From NCBI GenBank assembly GCA_013043295.1, contig JABDOO010000040.1, positions 1-11,208 of the forward strand: 11,208 nucleotides of DNA. Direction: 5' to 3'. The translations under genes were made by a program, and so were the position numbers. Source of the stretch: Candidatus Nitrosopumilus sp. GTDB lineage: Archaea; Thermoproteota; Nitrososphaeria; Nitrososphaerales; Nitrosopumilaceae. How positions within the stretch are numbered: position 1 is the stretch's first letter; each line of letters opens with the position of its first letter. Positions 1 to 6,368 of this stretch are shown here, one piece after another. The notes under the pieces were generated by a model, which made no database searches, was not told the DNA's origin, and worked only from the letters and a program-made list of their open reading frames with translations.

Positions 1-995
1 CAGATTTTATTGATAAATCTGATTTGTCTCTTGTAAACTGGTTTGAGAGAATTCCATATGTTGAGGCAGCAACACCGCGGCTTTCATCGACGGCAGAAAT
101 GAATATGACAAAAAATGGAAAATTAATTGAAGAAACCAGAGTTCCTTTAGTTGGCGTTGATCCATTTCGTGATATTAGAGCATCCACTGTTCATGAAACA
201 ATTGCAGATGGGAGTTATGTTTTCTCAAGAAATTCTATTGTTTTAGGTTCTAATGTTGCAAATGATCTTGGAGGAGCTCAAGTAGGAGATAGTGTGAAAG
301 TTTTAGTGGTAGATAGATTTGGCCAAGATGAAATTAGGCGATTTACTGTTTCAGGAATTGCTAAATCACCCGGAGGCCAAGGTTTTGACTATACCGCAGT
401 TATTCATATTGATACGTTACGTGATATGATGAATAGACCTGGAGATACAGGATCATTAATGGTAAAATTAAATGATCCTTCAAAAGCTTTTGAAGTTAAA
501 GAATTCTTTCTACGATCGTTTCCAAATGATGATTTTCTTGCTGAAACTATTGAAGAGTCTGCAGAAGAACAACTTGCAGGTTTTAGATCTGGAATTGCAA
601 TGATTAACATGATTGGTTATTTTGGAATGATGGCATCTGCATTTGCAATTGTTACAATTCAAATGATGTTAGTCAACGGAAAAACAAGAGAAATAGGAGT
701 CATGCGTTCTATAGGTGCTAAACGAAAAGATATTCTGATAATTTTTATTTTTCAAGGAATGATTATTGGAGCAATTGGTGCAGGTGTCGGAACAGCAGCT
801 GGATTAGGCTATACATTTTATGCCAAAGAGACAAAAATGTCATTCAATAACAGTCTGCCATTAGAAGTTTCATATAATTGGGAAAAAATAATTCAAACTG
901 CCTTAATGTCATTTACTCTGGCAATAATTGCATCACTATACCCGTCGTATAGAGCAACAAAGCTATTACCTGTGGAGGCCATGAGAACTGTCTAA
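1..995 (+). CDS. ABC transporter permease, MacB/FtsX type, 5' end missing
   Basis: This frame is open to the left edge, so the gene is partial; the first visible TTG, at 24, is inside the coding sequence. The visible part starts in the large extracytoplasmic domain typical of MacB/LolE permeases. It then has three membrane spans (roughly codons starting near 595-680, 735-810 and 890-945). Between spans 1 and 2 lies the cytoplasmic coupling motif REIGVMRSIGA, and the end reads YPSYRATKLLPVEAMR; both are hallmark FtsX-domain sequences. Family members do not usually move small solutes across the membrane; they couple ATP hydrolysis in the cytoplasm to events at or outside the membrane (lipoprotein, peptide or surface-protein handling). 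The next gene is its ATPase and overlaps this stop codon by 8 bases, so the two surely form one complex. The substrate cannot be read from the sequence. Confidence 0.93.
   Translation, partial: DFIDKSDLSLVNWFERIPYVEAATPRLSSTAEMNMTKNGKLIEETRVPLVGVDPFRDIRASTVHETIADGSYVFSRNSIVLGSNVANDLGGAQVGDSVKVLVVDRFGQDEIRRFTVSGIAKSPGGQGFDYTAVIHIDTLRDMMNRPGDTGSLMVKLNDPSKAFEVKEFFLRSFPNDDFLAETIEESAEEQLAGFRSGIAMINMIGYFGMMASAFAIVTIQMMLVNGKTREIGVMRSIGAKRKDILIIFIFQGMIIGAIGAGVGTAAGLGYTFYAKETKMSFNNSLPLEVSYNWEKIIQTALMSFTLAIIASLYPSYRATKLLPVEAMRTV
974..978 (+). promoter_or_regulatory. Shine-Dalgarno GGAGG that selects a CTG start
   Basis: GGAGG lies inside the end of the permease gene. It is 9 bases before the CTG at 988 but only 2 bases before the in-frame permease ATG at 981. 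The 9-base spacing fits initiation at 988, where no ATG, GTG or TTG is available. Confidence 0.6.
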
Positions 996-1692
996 CGTAC
1001 TTGAAATTAACAACCTCAGTAAAATTTATGGAGAGGAAGAAAATCAGGTAAAAGCTTTAGATGATGTTTCGTTTTCAATTAAAAAAGGAGAATTTGTTTT
1101 AATTGTAGGAAGTTCTGGTTCAGGAAAATCTACTTTACTAAACATGATTGGATTATTGGATTCTCCTACAAATGGACAAATATTCATAGATGGAACTAGT
1201 ACCACAACACTGAATGATGATAAAATTTCATCATTTAGAAATAAAAAATTAGGATTTATCTTCCAATTTTCCAATCTACTTTCTGATCTTACAGTTTTGG
1301 AAAATGTATTACTTCCAGTACAAATTGCAGGCACTAGTAATACTGCAAAAAAAGATGCCATTGATTTATTGAAAATTGTTGGACTCGAAGACCAAATATC
1401 AAAGCGTGCAAATAAAATTTCTGGTGGTCAAGCTCAAAGAGTCGCTATTGCAAGAGGATTAATCAACAAACCTTCAATTGTATTAGCGGATGAACCAACT
1501 GGAAATCTTGATTCAATTACTTCACAAAAAATTGTAGATCTAATGAAATCAATGGCAAAAAAACTAAATCAAACATTTATCATTGTTACACACGATAGAG
1601 AACATTTTGGTGAAGTTGATAGAGTAATTACAATTAAAGATGGTAAAGCCTTTGAAGGGGATGTTCCATCAGAAATGGAGATCACTGCATAA
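988..1692 (+). CDS. ABC transporter ATP-binding protein (LolD/MacB type), CTG start
   Basis: This 234-residue ATPase partners the upstream permease. Motifs in order: Walker A GSSGSGKST (residues 41-49), Q-loop glutamine at about 93, signature ISGGQ (144-148), Walker B IVLADEP with D168 and E169, D-loop NLD, and the H-loop histidine at about 202. The first in-frame ATG (1144) lies after Walker A, so it cannot be the start. Reading upstream, the normal N-terminus (VLEINNLSKIYG, then KALDDVSFSIKKGE) continues back to an in-frame TGA at 982. Between that stop and 1144 there is no ATG, GTG or TTG. CTG at 988, preceded by GGAGG, is the best start and gives a family-typical length. It overlaps the permease stop, suggesting translational coupling. 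The next gene starts at the last base of this stop codon. Confidence 0.93.
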   Translation: MSNVLEINNLSKIYGEEENQVKALDDVSFSIKKGEFVLIVGSSGSGKSTLLNMIGLLDSPTNGQIFIDGTSTTTLNDDKISSFRNKKLGFIFQFSNLLSDLTVLENVLLPVQIAGTSNTAKKDAIDLLKIVGLEDQISKRANKISGGQAQRVAIARGLINKPSIVLADEPTGNLDSITSQKIVDLMKSMAKKLNQTFIIVTHDREHFGEVDRVITIKDGKAFEGDVPSEMEITA

Positions 1693-2996
1693 TGAAATCT
1701 ACAATTATTCTATCATTATTTGTACTAGGTCTTTTGCCATTTATTTTTGATAATTCATTTGCGCAAATTACATCGGGAGGATTTGGTCAGTCACCATTTG
1801 AAAGAGATTTTGGAGATGTCAAATTCCTAGATGCATATTTTGGAACTATTGATACAAAAATTGAAGTTAAAGGAGGAGATAGTAATGTGCCTTTTACAGT
1901 AGTTTTTGCTAATGTTGGGACTCAGGATATTACTGGAATTAGAGGACAACTATCATTACCATTTGGATTTTCTTCTTCTGATGGTCCAGGCTCAGTCATG
2001 TATGCTGATAGTGACTCAAATTCATTAGCAGGTGAGAATTTCCATTTAACATTTTTTGTAAATATTGATAAAAATACAAAAATTCAGCAATATCCTGGAA
2101 CTGCAAAAGTAGATTATTCTAGATTAAGAGAATCTGGGGTACGAACAGCATTTGCTAATTTTGATTTTAAGATTACAGGAGATAGTGTAATCAATGTTAA
2201 AGCAATACAACCATTTCTAACTTCTTTAAAAACAAATGATGTTGTAATTGAAATTGCTAATGATGGTACTGGTCAAATTTCTGGAGTAGATATTGTTGCA
2301 ACAAATACCCAAACAGAACTTGCATCGACATCATCATCAACTACCAATATAGAAAATGTTGTAATTTTAGAATCAAGCTGGGATGTAGGAAATATTGATG
2401 CAAAGTCAAAAAGATATCTTACTGCAACAGTATACGTACCTGAATCACTTAAAGGAGATACTTTAAGACTTCCATTATCAATTTCTTATTATAATTCACA
2501 TGGAGACTTACAGCAAGTTTCTAAAATTGTTGATTTTTACATCAAGGGATTAATTGATCTAACCATTTTCAATGTAGATGTAATTGAACTATCTGGGACA
2601 CAAATGGTCATTGGTGAAATCATCAATGAAGGAAATGAAGATGGATTATTTGGTTTTGTTTCAATTGAACCTAAAGATGACTCTAATATCAAGCCCACCA
2701 CTCAATTTATTGATGAAATTGAGGTTGATGCACCTGTTCCATTCAATGTCCCAATTGAATTTGATGGGGAACCAAGATATGGTGAACATGACATCACTAT
2801 ATCAGTACGATACAAAGATAGTACCAGAGATGAAATATTTCTAACTCAAGATCAAACTATCATTGTTTCTGAACCATCCAACGATGAAGAAGGTGGAATG
2901 GATCCTTCAATGATTATTATTCCAATCATCTTGGTAATAGGAGCTGCATTTTACATAATTCGTAGGCGTAAAAAAGCTACAATTGAAGCAAATTGA
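1692..2996 (+). CDS. Secreted membrane-anchored beta-sandwich protein (COG1361/S-layer-like)
   Basis: A 434-residue surface protein. Residues 1-24 form a Sec-type signal peptide ending in NSFA before Q25. The bulk is beta-rich and appears to hold three Ig/CARDB-like modules (about 40-165, 170-285 and 287-392), with phrases such as VFANVGTQDITGIRGQLSLP, VVIEIANDGTGQISGV and GEIINEGNEDGLFG, which fit the COG1361 style of N-E-G/N-x-G sandwich repeats. A linker rich in E, D and G precedes one membrane span (about 407-423) closed by RRRKK, so most of the protein should face outside. Its ATG overlaps the ATPase stop (TAATG). The permease-ATPase-COG1361 order suggests that this protein is either the extracytoplasmic partner or the cargo of the ABC unit. 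No enzymatic motif is visible. Confidence 0.85.
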   Translation: MKSTIILSLFVLGLLPFIFDNSFAQITSGGFGQSPFERDFGDVKFLDAYFGTIDTKIEVKGGDSNVPFTVVFANVGTQDITGIRGQLSLPFGFSSSDGPGSVMYADSDSNSLAGENFHLTFFVNIDKNTKIQQYPGTAKVDYSRLRESGVRTAFANFDFKITGDSVINVKAIQPFLTSLKTNDVVIEIANDGTGQISGVDIVATNTQTELASTSSSTTNIENVVILESSWDVGNIDAKSKRYLTATVYVPESLKGDTLRLPLSISYYNSHGDLQQVSKIVDFYIKGLIDLTIFNVDVIELSGTQMVIGEIINEGNEDGLFGFVSIEPKDDSNIKPTTQFIDEIEVDAPVPFNVPIEFDGEPRYGEHDITISVRYKDSTRDEIFLTQDQTIIVSEPSNDEEGGMDPSMIIIPIILVIGAAFYIIRRRKKATIEAN

Positions 2997-2999
2997 TAA

Positions 3000-3008
3000 T
3001 TTTTAAAT
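3000..3008 (+). promoter_or_regulatory. TATA-like box upstream of the 110-residue gene
   Basis: TTTTTAAAT lies just after the stop of the preceding operon and about 38 bases before the TTG start at 3038. This predicts transcription starting near 3028, with a short leader. It marks the likely start of a separate transcription unit. Confidence 0.45.
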
Positions 3009-3037
3009 CTACATGTATGAATTAAGGATTAATTAAA

Positions 3038-3370
3038 TTGAGATTAACTATCGTCATTCTCATTACTGTCATATCAATTGGTAGTGCAGTAATTTTATTA
3101 GGTTTTTTAACAACTCCAGAATATCTTGATGTTCCTGAAATTTCTAGTCAATATGATAAATTAGAGAAATACAAAAACGAGCTAGAAAAAATTAATCAGT
3201 ATAACTATCAAGTATTAGAAGATCTAGAAAATCAAATCAAAAATTCTGATGATGTGCATTTAGATCAAATTAACGAAGAGATCAAAGTAATAAAAAGAGT
3301 AATTGAAGAAAATAAAGCAGAATTAGAAAAAGTGATAACAAAATTGTCCCAAATGGAATCTAATCCATAA
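3038..3370 (+). CDS. Small membrane-anchored coiled-coil protein, unknown function
   Basis: A 110-residue protein starting at TTG; AAGGA lies about 9 bases upstream. Residues 3-24 form one N-terminal membrane span or uncleaved signal anchor ending in GFLTTPEYL. From about 38 to 105 the sequence is strongly charged and heptad-like (KLEKYKNELEKI, LEDLENQI, EEIKVIKRVIEENKAELEKV), so a long coiled coil is predicted. The layout (short span plus coiled coil) fits a scaffold or assembly protein, but no family is recognised. It follows the surface-protein operon after 41 bases, with its own TATA-like box, so co-regulation is possible but not shown. The end of its membrane span resembles that of the 24-residue ORF downstream. 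Confidence 0.8.
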   Translation: MRLTIVILITVISIGSAVILLGFLTTPEYLDVPEISSQYDKLEKYKNELEKINQYNYQVLEDLENQIKNSDDVHLDQINEEIKVIKRVIEENKAELEKVITKLSQMESNP

Positions 3371-3372
3371 CC

Positions 3373-3403
3373 TCTAGATATTTCCATTTTTGGGAAATTT
3401 AGA
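3373..3403 (+). terminator. Weak hairpin after the coiled-coil gene
   Basis: ATTTCC (3380-3385) pairs with GGAAAT (3393-3398) around a 7-base loop containing five T. An outer TCTA/TAGA pair (3373-3376 with 3400-3403) extends it. It starts 2 bases after the stop codon. It may end the upstream transcript, but the stem is short and AT-rich. Confidence 0.35.
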
Positions 3404-3435
3404 TCATAATTATATCATATCTTAAGGAAGCAAAA

Positions 3436-3510
3436 TTGGGTATGGCAAAGGGCATTTTCCTCTTTCTAGCAGGTAGTATTGTTGGATTTATTACAACACC
3501 ACTATTGTAA
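3436..3510 (+). CDS. Putative 24-residue single-span microprotein
   Basis: A short ORF opening with TTG at 3436 (or with ATG at 3442, giving 22 residues). It encodes M-G-M-A-K-G followed by a hydrophobic stretch IFLFLAGSIVGFITTPLL and then TAA. AAGGAAG at 3424-3430 sits 5 bases before the TTG, a good ribosome-binding site, and an AT-rich TATA-like stretch lies at 3408-3416. The peptide is essentially one membrane span. Its end GFITTP resembles GFLTTP at the end of the membrane anchor of the preceding gene, which supports a real coding sequence. The function is unknown. Chance is the main alternative for so short an ORF. Confidence 0.5.
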   Translation: MGMAKGIFLFLAGSIVGFITTPLL

Positions 3511-3551
3511 CATTTCCTAAATTCATATAGTTATCATTAATTTTATTTTTA

Positions 3552-3737
3552 TTGGAAAAACACCGAAAACTAACATTTGTTGGAGTAATTATGCTAATTC
3601 TTACTTTTTTGGTAAATTACTATCACCAAGAAACTCATCCAGGTGTGGGATTCAATTATGCCTACGTCCCAGGTATTTTGATGTTAGTTGCATTTTCACT
3701 TAGTTTTATTTTATTTACAAAAAATAATTTGAAATGA
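3552..3737 (+). CDS. Small two-span membrane protein, unknown function
   Basis: A 61-residue protein starting at TTG, with a basic N-terminus (EKHRK) and two predicted membrane spans: residues 8-24 (TFVGVIMLILTFLVNYY) and 39-56 (VPGILMLVAFSLSFILF). A short loop with HQETHPGVGFNYAY joins them, and the tail is KNNLK. A weak TATA-like CATATAG lies at about 3524-3530, which would give a nearly leaderless transcript. No family is recognised. It is followed by a long hairpin at 3755-3803 that may end its transcript. Confidence 0.7.
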   Translation: MEKHRKLTFVGVIMLILTFLVNYYHQETHPGVGFNYAYVPGILMLVAFSLSFILFTKNNLK

Positions 3738-3754
3738 GCTTATTTTCAATATAC

Positions 3755-3803
3755 AATAGATGGTGTAAGGTCTTTTTTATGAAAAGCCTCCAACCTATCT
3801 ATT
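3755..3803. terminator. Long interrupted hairpin; bidirectional terminator or structured RNA
   Basis: An inverted repeat folds into four stacked helices: AATAGAT with ATCTATT (3755-3761/3797-3803), GGT with ACC (3762-3764/3793-3795), AGG with CCT (3768-3770/3787-3789) and CTTTT with AAAAG (3772-3776/3782-3786). They close on a TTATG loop, with a symmetric 3x3 internal loop (GTA/CCA) and two single-T bulges: 18 base pairs over 49 bases. It lies 18 bases after the stop of the 61-residue gene and 10 bases beyond the stop of a possible minus-strand ORF. The position fits a shared terminator, but the internal-loop architecture is more elaborate than archaeal terminators need. Confidence 0.5.
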
Positions 3804-3812
3804 TGAATATAA

Positions 3813-3932
3813 TTAATTTTGATTTAATAAAAGACACACGTAGAATTTCTTAGTGAGCTCTATATGCAACTCCATAATACTATAATCACTATTAAGCAAA
3901 ACACAATTCGCTTCTGGTCTTAGATTATTCAT
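3813..3932 (-). CDS. Possible 39-residue minus-strand ORF
   Basis: On the minus strand, ATG at 3932-3930 opens 39 codons ending in TAA at 3815-3813. The product begins MNNLRPEANCVLLNSDYS and has a hydrophobic patch near its end (FYVCLLL). Composition is protein-like, and the ORF would converge with the 61-residue gene around the hairpin at 3755-3803. Against it: the only TATA-like motif (3948-3957) is about 21 bases from the ATG, slightly too close, and no ribosome-binding site is clear. It may be chance. Confidence 0.3.
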   Translation of the reverse strand: MNNLRPEANCVLLNSDYSIMELHIELTKKFYVCLLLNQN

Positions 3933-3947
3933 ATTCCATACCGTAAG

Positions 3948-3957
3948 ATTATAAGCA
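3948..3957 (+). promoter_or_regulatory. TATA-like box upstream of the 127-residue gene
   Basis: GATTATAAGC is centred about 25 bases before the ATG at 3977. This predicts a leaderless or nearly leaderless transcript for the 127-residue gene and the kinase gene behind it. Confidence 0.5.
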
Positions 3958-3976
3958 ATTACTAGATCTTGCTCTT

Positions 3977-4360
3977 ATGCCTGGGGATGAGATTGAAGTC
4001 CCAAAGGAATTACGTGAATTCATGTTGGAAGAAGCTGAAGAAACATTCCTTGGACAAAAAAATGGAGCGGAAAAACAATACCGTTACGGTAATTTACACA
4101 TCAGAGAATATAGTGATAAATTTTTAGTTCATACTGATAGAATAGATCCTAGAAAAGATCCTGTTGGACATTTAGTTTATGATGCACCAGAAGTTTTGAT
4201 TGGTTTAGCATGTGCTATCTTTGGTGGTTCACATATTGCAAAAAAAATTCAGAATAATAATTCAAAAAAATTAACTATCTCTACTAGATTAATTTCATCA
4301 ATAATTTCCGGATATCTAGGATATGCAAGTACTAAAAAAATTAAAAATTATTTGGAGTAA
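3977..4360 (+). CDS. Conserved-looking hypothetical protein coupled to an ABC1 kinase
   Basis: A 127-residue protein starting at ATG. The first 65 residues are soluble and charged (acidic start PGDEIEVPKELREFMLEEAEE, then a basic QYRYGNLHIREYSDKFLVH and RIDPRKDP). The second half has two weak membrane-like segments, about 70-88 (PEVLIGLACAIFGGSHIA) and 100-117 (TISTRLISSIISGYLGYAS), and a basic tail. No family is recognised. The gene ends 5 bases before the TTG of the ABC1-family kinase, and the kinase ribosome-binding site GGAG (4353-4356) lies inside its last codons, so the two are translationally linked. A role as membrane partner or substrate of the kinase is an inference from this arrangement alone. 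Confidence 0.8.
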   Translation: MPGDEIEVPKELREFMLEEAEETFLGQKNGAEKQYRYGNLHIREYSDKFLVHTDRIDPRKDPVGHLVYDAPEVLIGLACAIFGGSHIAKKIQNNNSKKLTISTRLISSIISGYLGYASTKKIKNYLE

Positions 4361-4365
4361 ATATT

Positions 4366-5910
4366 TTGTCTACTACTAGAACAATCCAAGTACTCTTTAA
4401 ACTTCTTCCATCTATCCTTGCATTACGTAAAGATAGAAAGAAATGGATTAGTCAAGAAAAAAACCAAATTAATTCAGAAGAATTCAGAAAAAATGCTAGA
4501 AAAGTACTTGAAACATTCATTTCATTAGGGCCTGTATACATCAAACTAGGCCAATGGCTTTCATCAAGAGCAGATATTCTACCACAACCATATCTAGAAG
4601 AACTTTCTAAATTACAAGACAGTGTTCCATCTGCACCATTTGATAAAGTAAAACCAATAATTGAAAAAGATCTTGGTTCAATTACTGAAAAATTTGATGA
4701 AATTGATCCCAATTCTATTTCAGGTGCTTCATTAGGACAAGTATATCGGGGAACAATCTCTGGTCAGCAAATAGTTGTTAAAGTAAAAAGACCCGGAATA
4801 GAAAAAATTGTAGCAAAAGATCTGAAAGTACTAAAAAAAGTTCTGCCTTTTGCATTAAGATTTGTTGATCCAAATTTACGCTATTCTGCAAAAGCTATGT
4901 TATCTCAATTTATTGAAACAATTCATGAGGAAATGGATTATACAAATGAATCAAAAAACCTTAAAAAAATTAAAAATGACATGAAAACCTCTAGCAATGT
5001 AATTGTACCAGCAGTTTATGATGAATTATCATCAAAAAATGTTCTAACTATGGAATATTTACCAGGAATTAAGGTCACAAACGTTCAAGCTCTTGATGAA
5101 ATGGGAATTGATAGAGAACAACTCGTAATTGACGTTCATAAGGTCTTTTTTACAATGCTTCTAAAACATTCAATTTTCCATGCAGACCCTCATCCTGGTA
5201 ACATTTCAGTGACTGAAGATGGAAAATTAATTTTGTATGACTATGGAATGGTTGGAAGAATAAACAATGAAACACGGTTTAAACTAATTAGACTATATCT
5301 TGCCTTAGTTGAAAAAAATCCTCCTAGAGTAGTTAATGCTATGAATGATCTTTCTATGTTAACTCCTGGATACAATAGAACTGTAATTGAAAAAGGCATC
5401 GAGTTATCAATTCGTGCAATGCATGGAAACAAGCCTGATGAAATGGAAGTTCAAAGTTTAATGGAATTAGCTAATCAAACAATGAGTAAATTCCCATTTG
5501 TATTGCCTAAGAATTTAGCACTGTATATGAGAATGGCATCTATAATTGAAGGAATTTACAAAACACATAATGTTGACTTTAAATTTGTCAAAGTGTTAAA
5601 AAATATTCTAGAAGAGGAAAATCTTATTCCAAGAGCATATGTTGAAGAATTAAAGATTTCATTTGATAATTTCTCTAAATCAATTGACTCTGCAATTAGA
5701 TTAGGACCAGAGATTCAAAAATTTATGGATGAATCTAAATATTTAATGAAAAATAAAAAACCCGCTTTATTACTAAGTGGAAGTATTTTTTCATCGGCAG
5801 TTTTTTTTGGTTCAGCATTACTATACCAATCAAATGAATCACTTGGAATAATTGGAATGCTTACATCTGGTTTGATTATGACAGCCTCAGTTCTTTTAAG
5901 AAAATTCTAA
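4366..5910 (+). CDS. ABC1/UbiB/ADCK-family atypical protein kinase
   Basis: A 514-residue member of the ABC1 (UbiB/COQ8) family, starting at TTG with GGAG 9 bases upstream. Family motifs: KxGQ (K60-L-G-Q63, in PVYIKLGQWLSSRADILP), nucleotide loop SGASLGQVYRG (119-129), the lysine of VVKVKRPG (K139), acidic helix EEMDYTNE (188-195), hinge MEYLPG, catalytic HADPHPGN (272-279, D274 and N279) and metal-binding DYG (292-294) in place of DFG. The loop usually written AAAS is SGAS here. Two hydrophobic segments at the C-terminus (about 466-486 and 493-511) form the membrane hairpin common in UbiB proteins. Characterised homologues support quinone synthesis or lipid handling through ATPase activity; here a role in menaquinone or lipid homeostasis is inferred. 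All catalytic residues are present. Confidence 0.95.
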   Translation: MSTTRTIQVLFKLLPSILALRKDRKKWISQEKNQINSEEFRKNARKVLETFISLGPVYIKLGQWLSSRADILPQPYLEELSKLQDSVPSAPFDKVKPIIEKDLGSITEKFDEIDPNSISGASLGQVYRGTISGQQIVVKVKRPGIEKIVAKDLKVLKKVLPFALRFVDPNLRYSAKAMLSQFIETIHEEMDYTNESKNLKKIKNDMKTSSNVIVPAVYDELSSKNVLTMEYLPGIKVTNVQALDEMGIDREQLVIDVHKVFFTMLLKHSIFHADPHPGNISVTEDGKLILYDYGMVGRINNETRFKLIRLYLALVEKNPPRVVNAMNDLSMLTPGYNRTVIEKGIELSIRAMHGNKPDEMEVQSLMELANQTMSKFPFVLPKNLALYMRMASIIEGIYKTHNVDFKFVKVLKNILEEENLIPRAYVEELKISFDNFSKSIDSAIRLGPEIQKFMDESKYLMKNKKPALLLSGSIFSSAVFFGSALLYQSNESLGIIGMLTSGLIMTASVLLRKF

Positions 5911-6291
5911 TTATTCTATTTGGATATCTTTACCTTGTTTTGTTACAGGAATAATTATTGTAAGAGTTCCATTATCATATTTTGCGGATTCTATCTTTTC
6001 CTGACCTTGTTTAATTTCTATAGGAAGCCTAATTTTTTTATCAATAATATTTGGTCTCTGATTTGAAATTAATGATTCTGATTCTTTTTCGTCAATAATT
6101 TTTTTGGCATTTATGGAAAGAATATCTCCACATAAGGATAATTCGATATCTTTTTTTGAAAATCCTGGAATGTCAATCACAATTTTTAAATTTTTTTCAT
6201 TTAGATACATATCAATTGGTGGTAAAACAAATTCATAGAATTCTCTGGATTTATTTCCAATCTCTTTGATAACTTCTTTGACAAGTCCCAT
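5911..6291 (-). CDS. Small heat-shock protein, Hsp20/alpha-crystallin family
   Basis: A 126-residue chaperone that would bind unfolding proteins independently of ATP and form oligomers. The alpha-crystallin domain covers about residues 24-118: PPIDMYLNEKNLKIVIDIPG starts it, DIELSLCGDILSINAKK is the central strand region, and AKYDNGTLTIIIP (103-115) is the conserved A-x-x-x-N-G-x-L-x-x-x-x-P signature. The tail KDIQIE holds the I-x-I motif (I123-Q-I125) that docks onto neighbouring subunits. Its stop codon directly abuts that of the kinase on the opposite strand (5910/5911), so the two convergent transcripts must overlap. A TATA box about 29 bases before the ATG suggests its own promoter. No heat-shock operator was recognised. 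Confidence 0.93.
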   Translation of the reverse strand: MGLVKEVIKEIGNKSREFYEFVLPPIDMYLNEKNLKIVIDIPGFSKKDIELSLCGDILSINAKKIIDEKESESLISNQRPNIIDKKIRLPIEIKQGQEKIESAKYDNGTLTIIIPVTKQGKDIQIE

Positions 6292-6316
6292 TTTGTGTTA
6301 TATGCTCAATTTTTGG

Positions 6317-6324
6317 TTATAAAC
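6317..6324 (-). promoter_or_regulatory. TATA box of the Hsp20 gene
   Basis: Read on the minus strand this is GTTTATAA, centred about 29 bases before the ATG at 6291. It predicts a leaderless or very short-leader transcript, and is divergent from the box of the next gene. Confidence 0.55.
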
Positions 6325-6333
6325 CTTGATAGA

Positions 6334-6341
6334 TTTTTAAT
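6334..6341 (+). promoter_or_regulatory. TATA-like box of the nucleotide-kinase operon
   Basis: TTTTTAAT is about 31 bases before the ATG at 6369, which predicts a start a few bases before the gene. It is the only clear box ahead of the three overlapping genes 6369-8862. Confidence 0.5.
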
Positions 6342-6368
6342 CAATTAATTTCTCAGTTTTGATAACTT

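Noticed and set aside
3779..3853. Short plus-strand ORF starting in the hairpin loop (ATG 3779, 24 codons)
   Set aside because: The start is buried in the hairpin loop, with no ribosome-binding site or membrane or domain signal; probably chance.
3738..3976. tRNA or box C/D RNA in the gene-free stretch
   Set aside because: No T-loop GGTTC-like motif, no cloverleaf and no paired C (RUGAUGA) and D (CUGA) boxes could be found; only the interrupted hairpin stands out.
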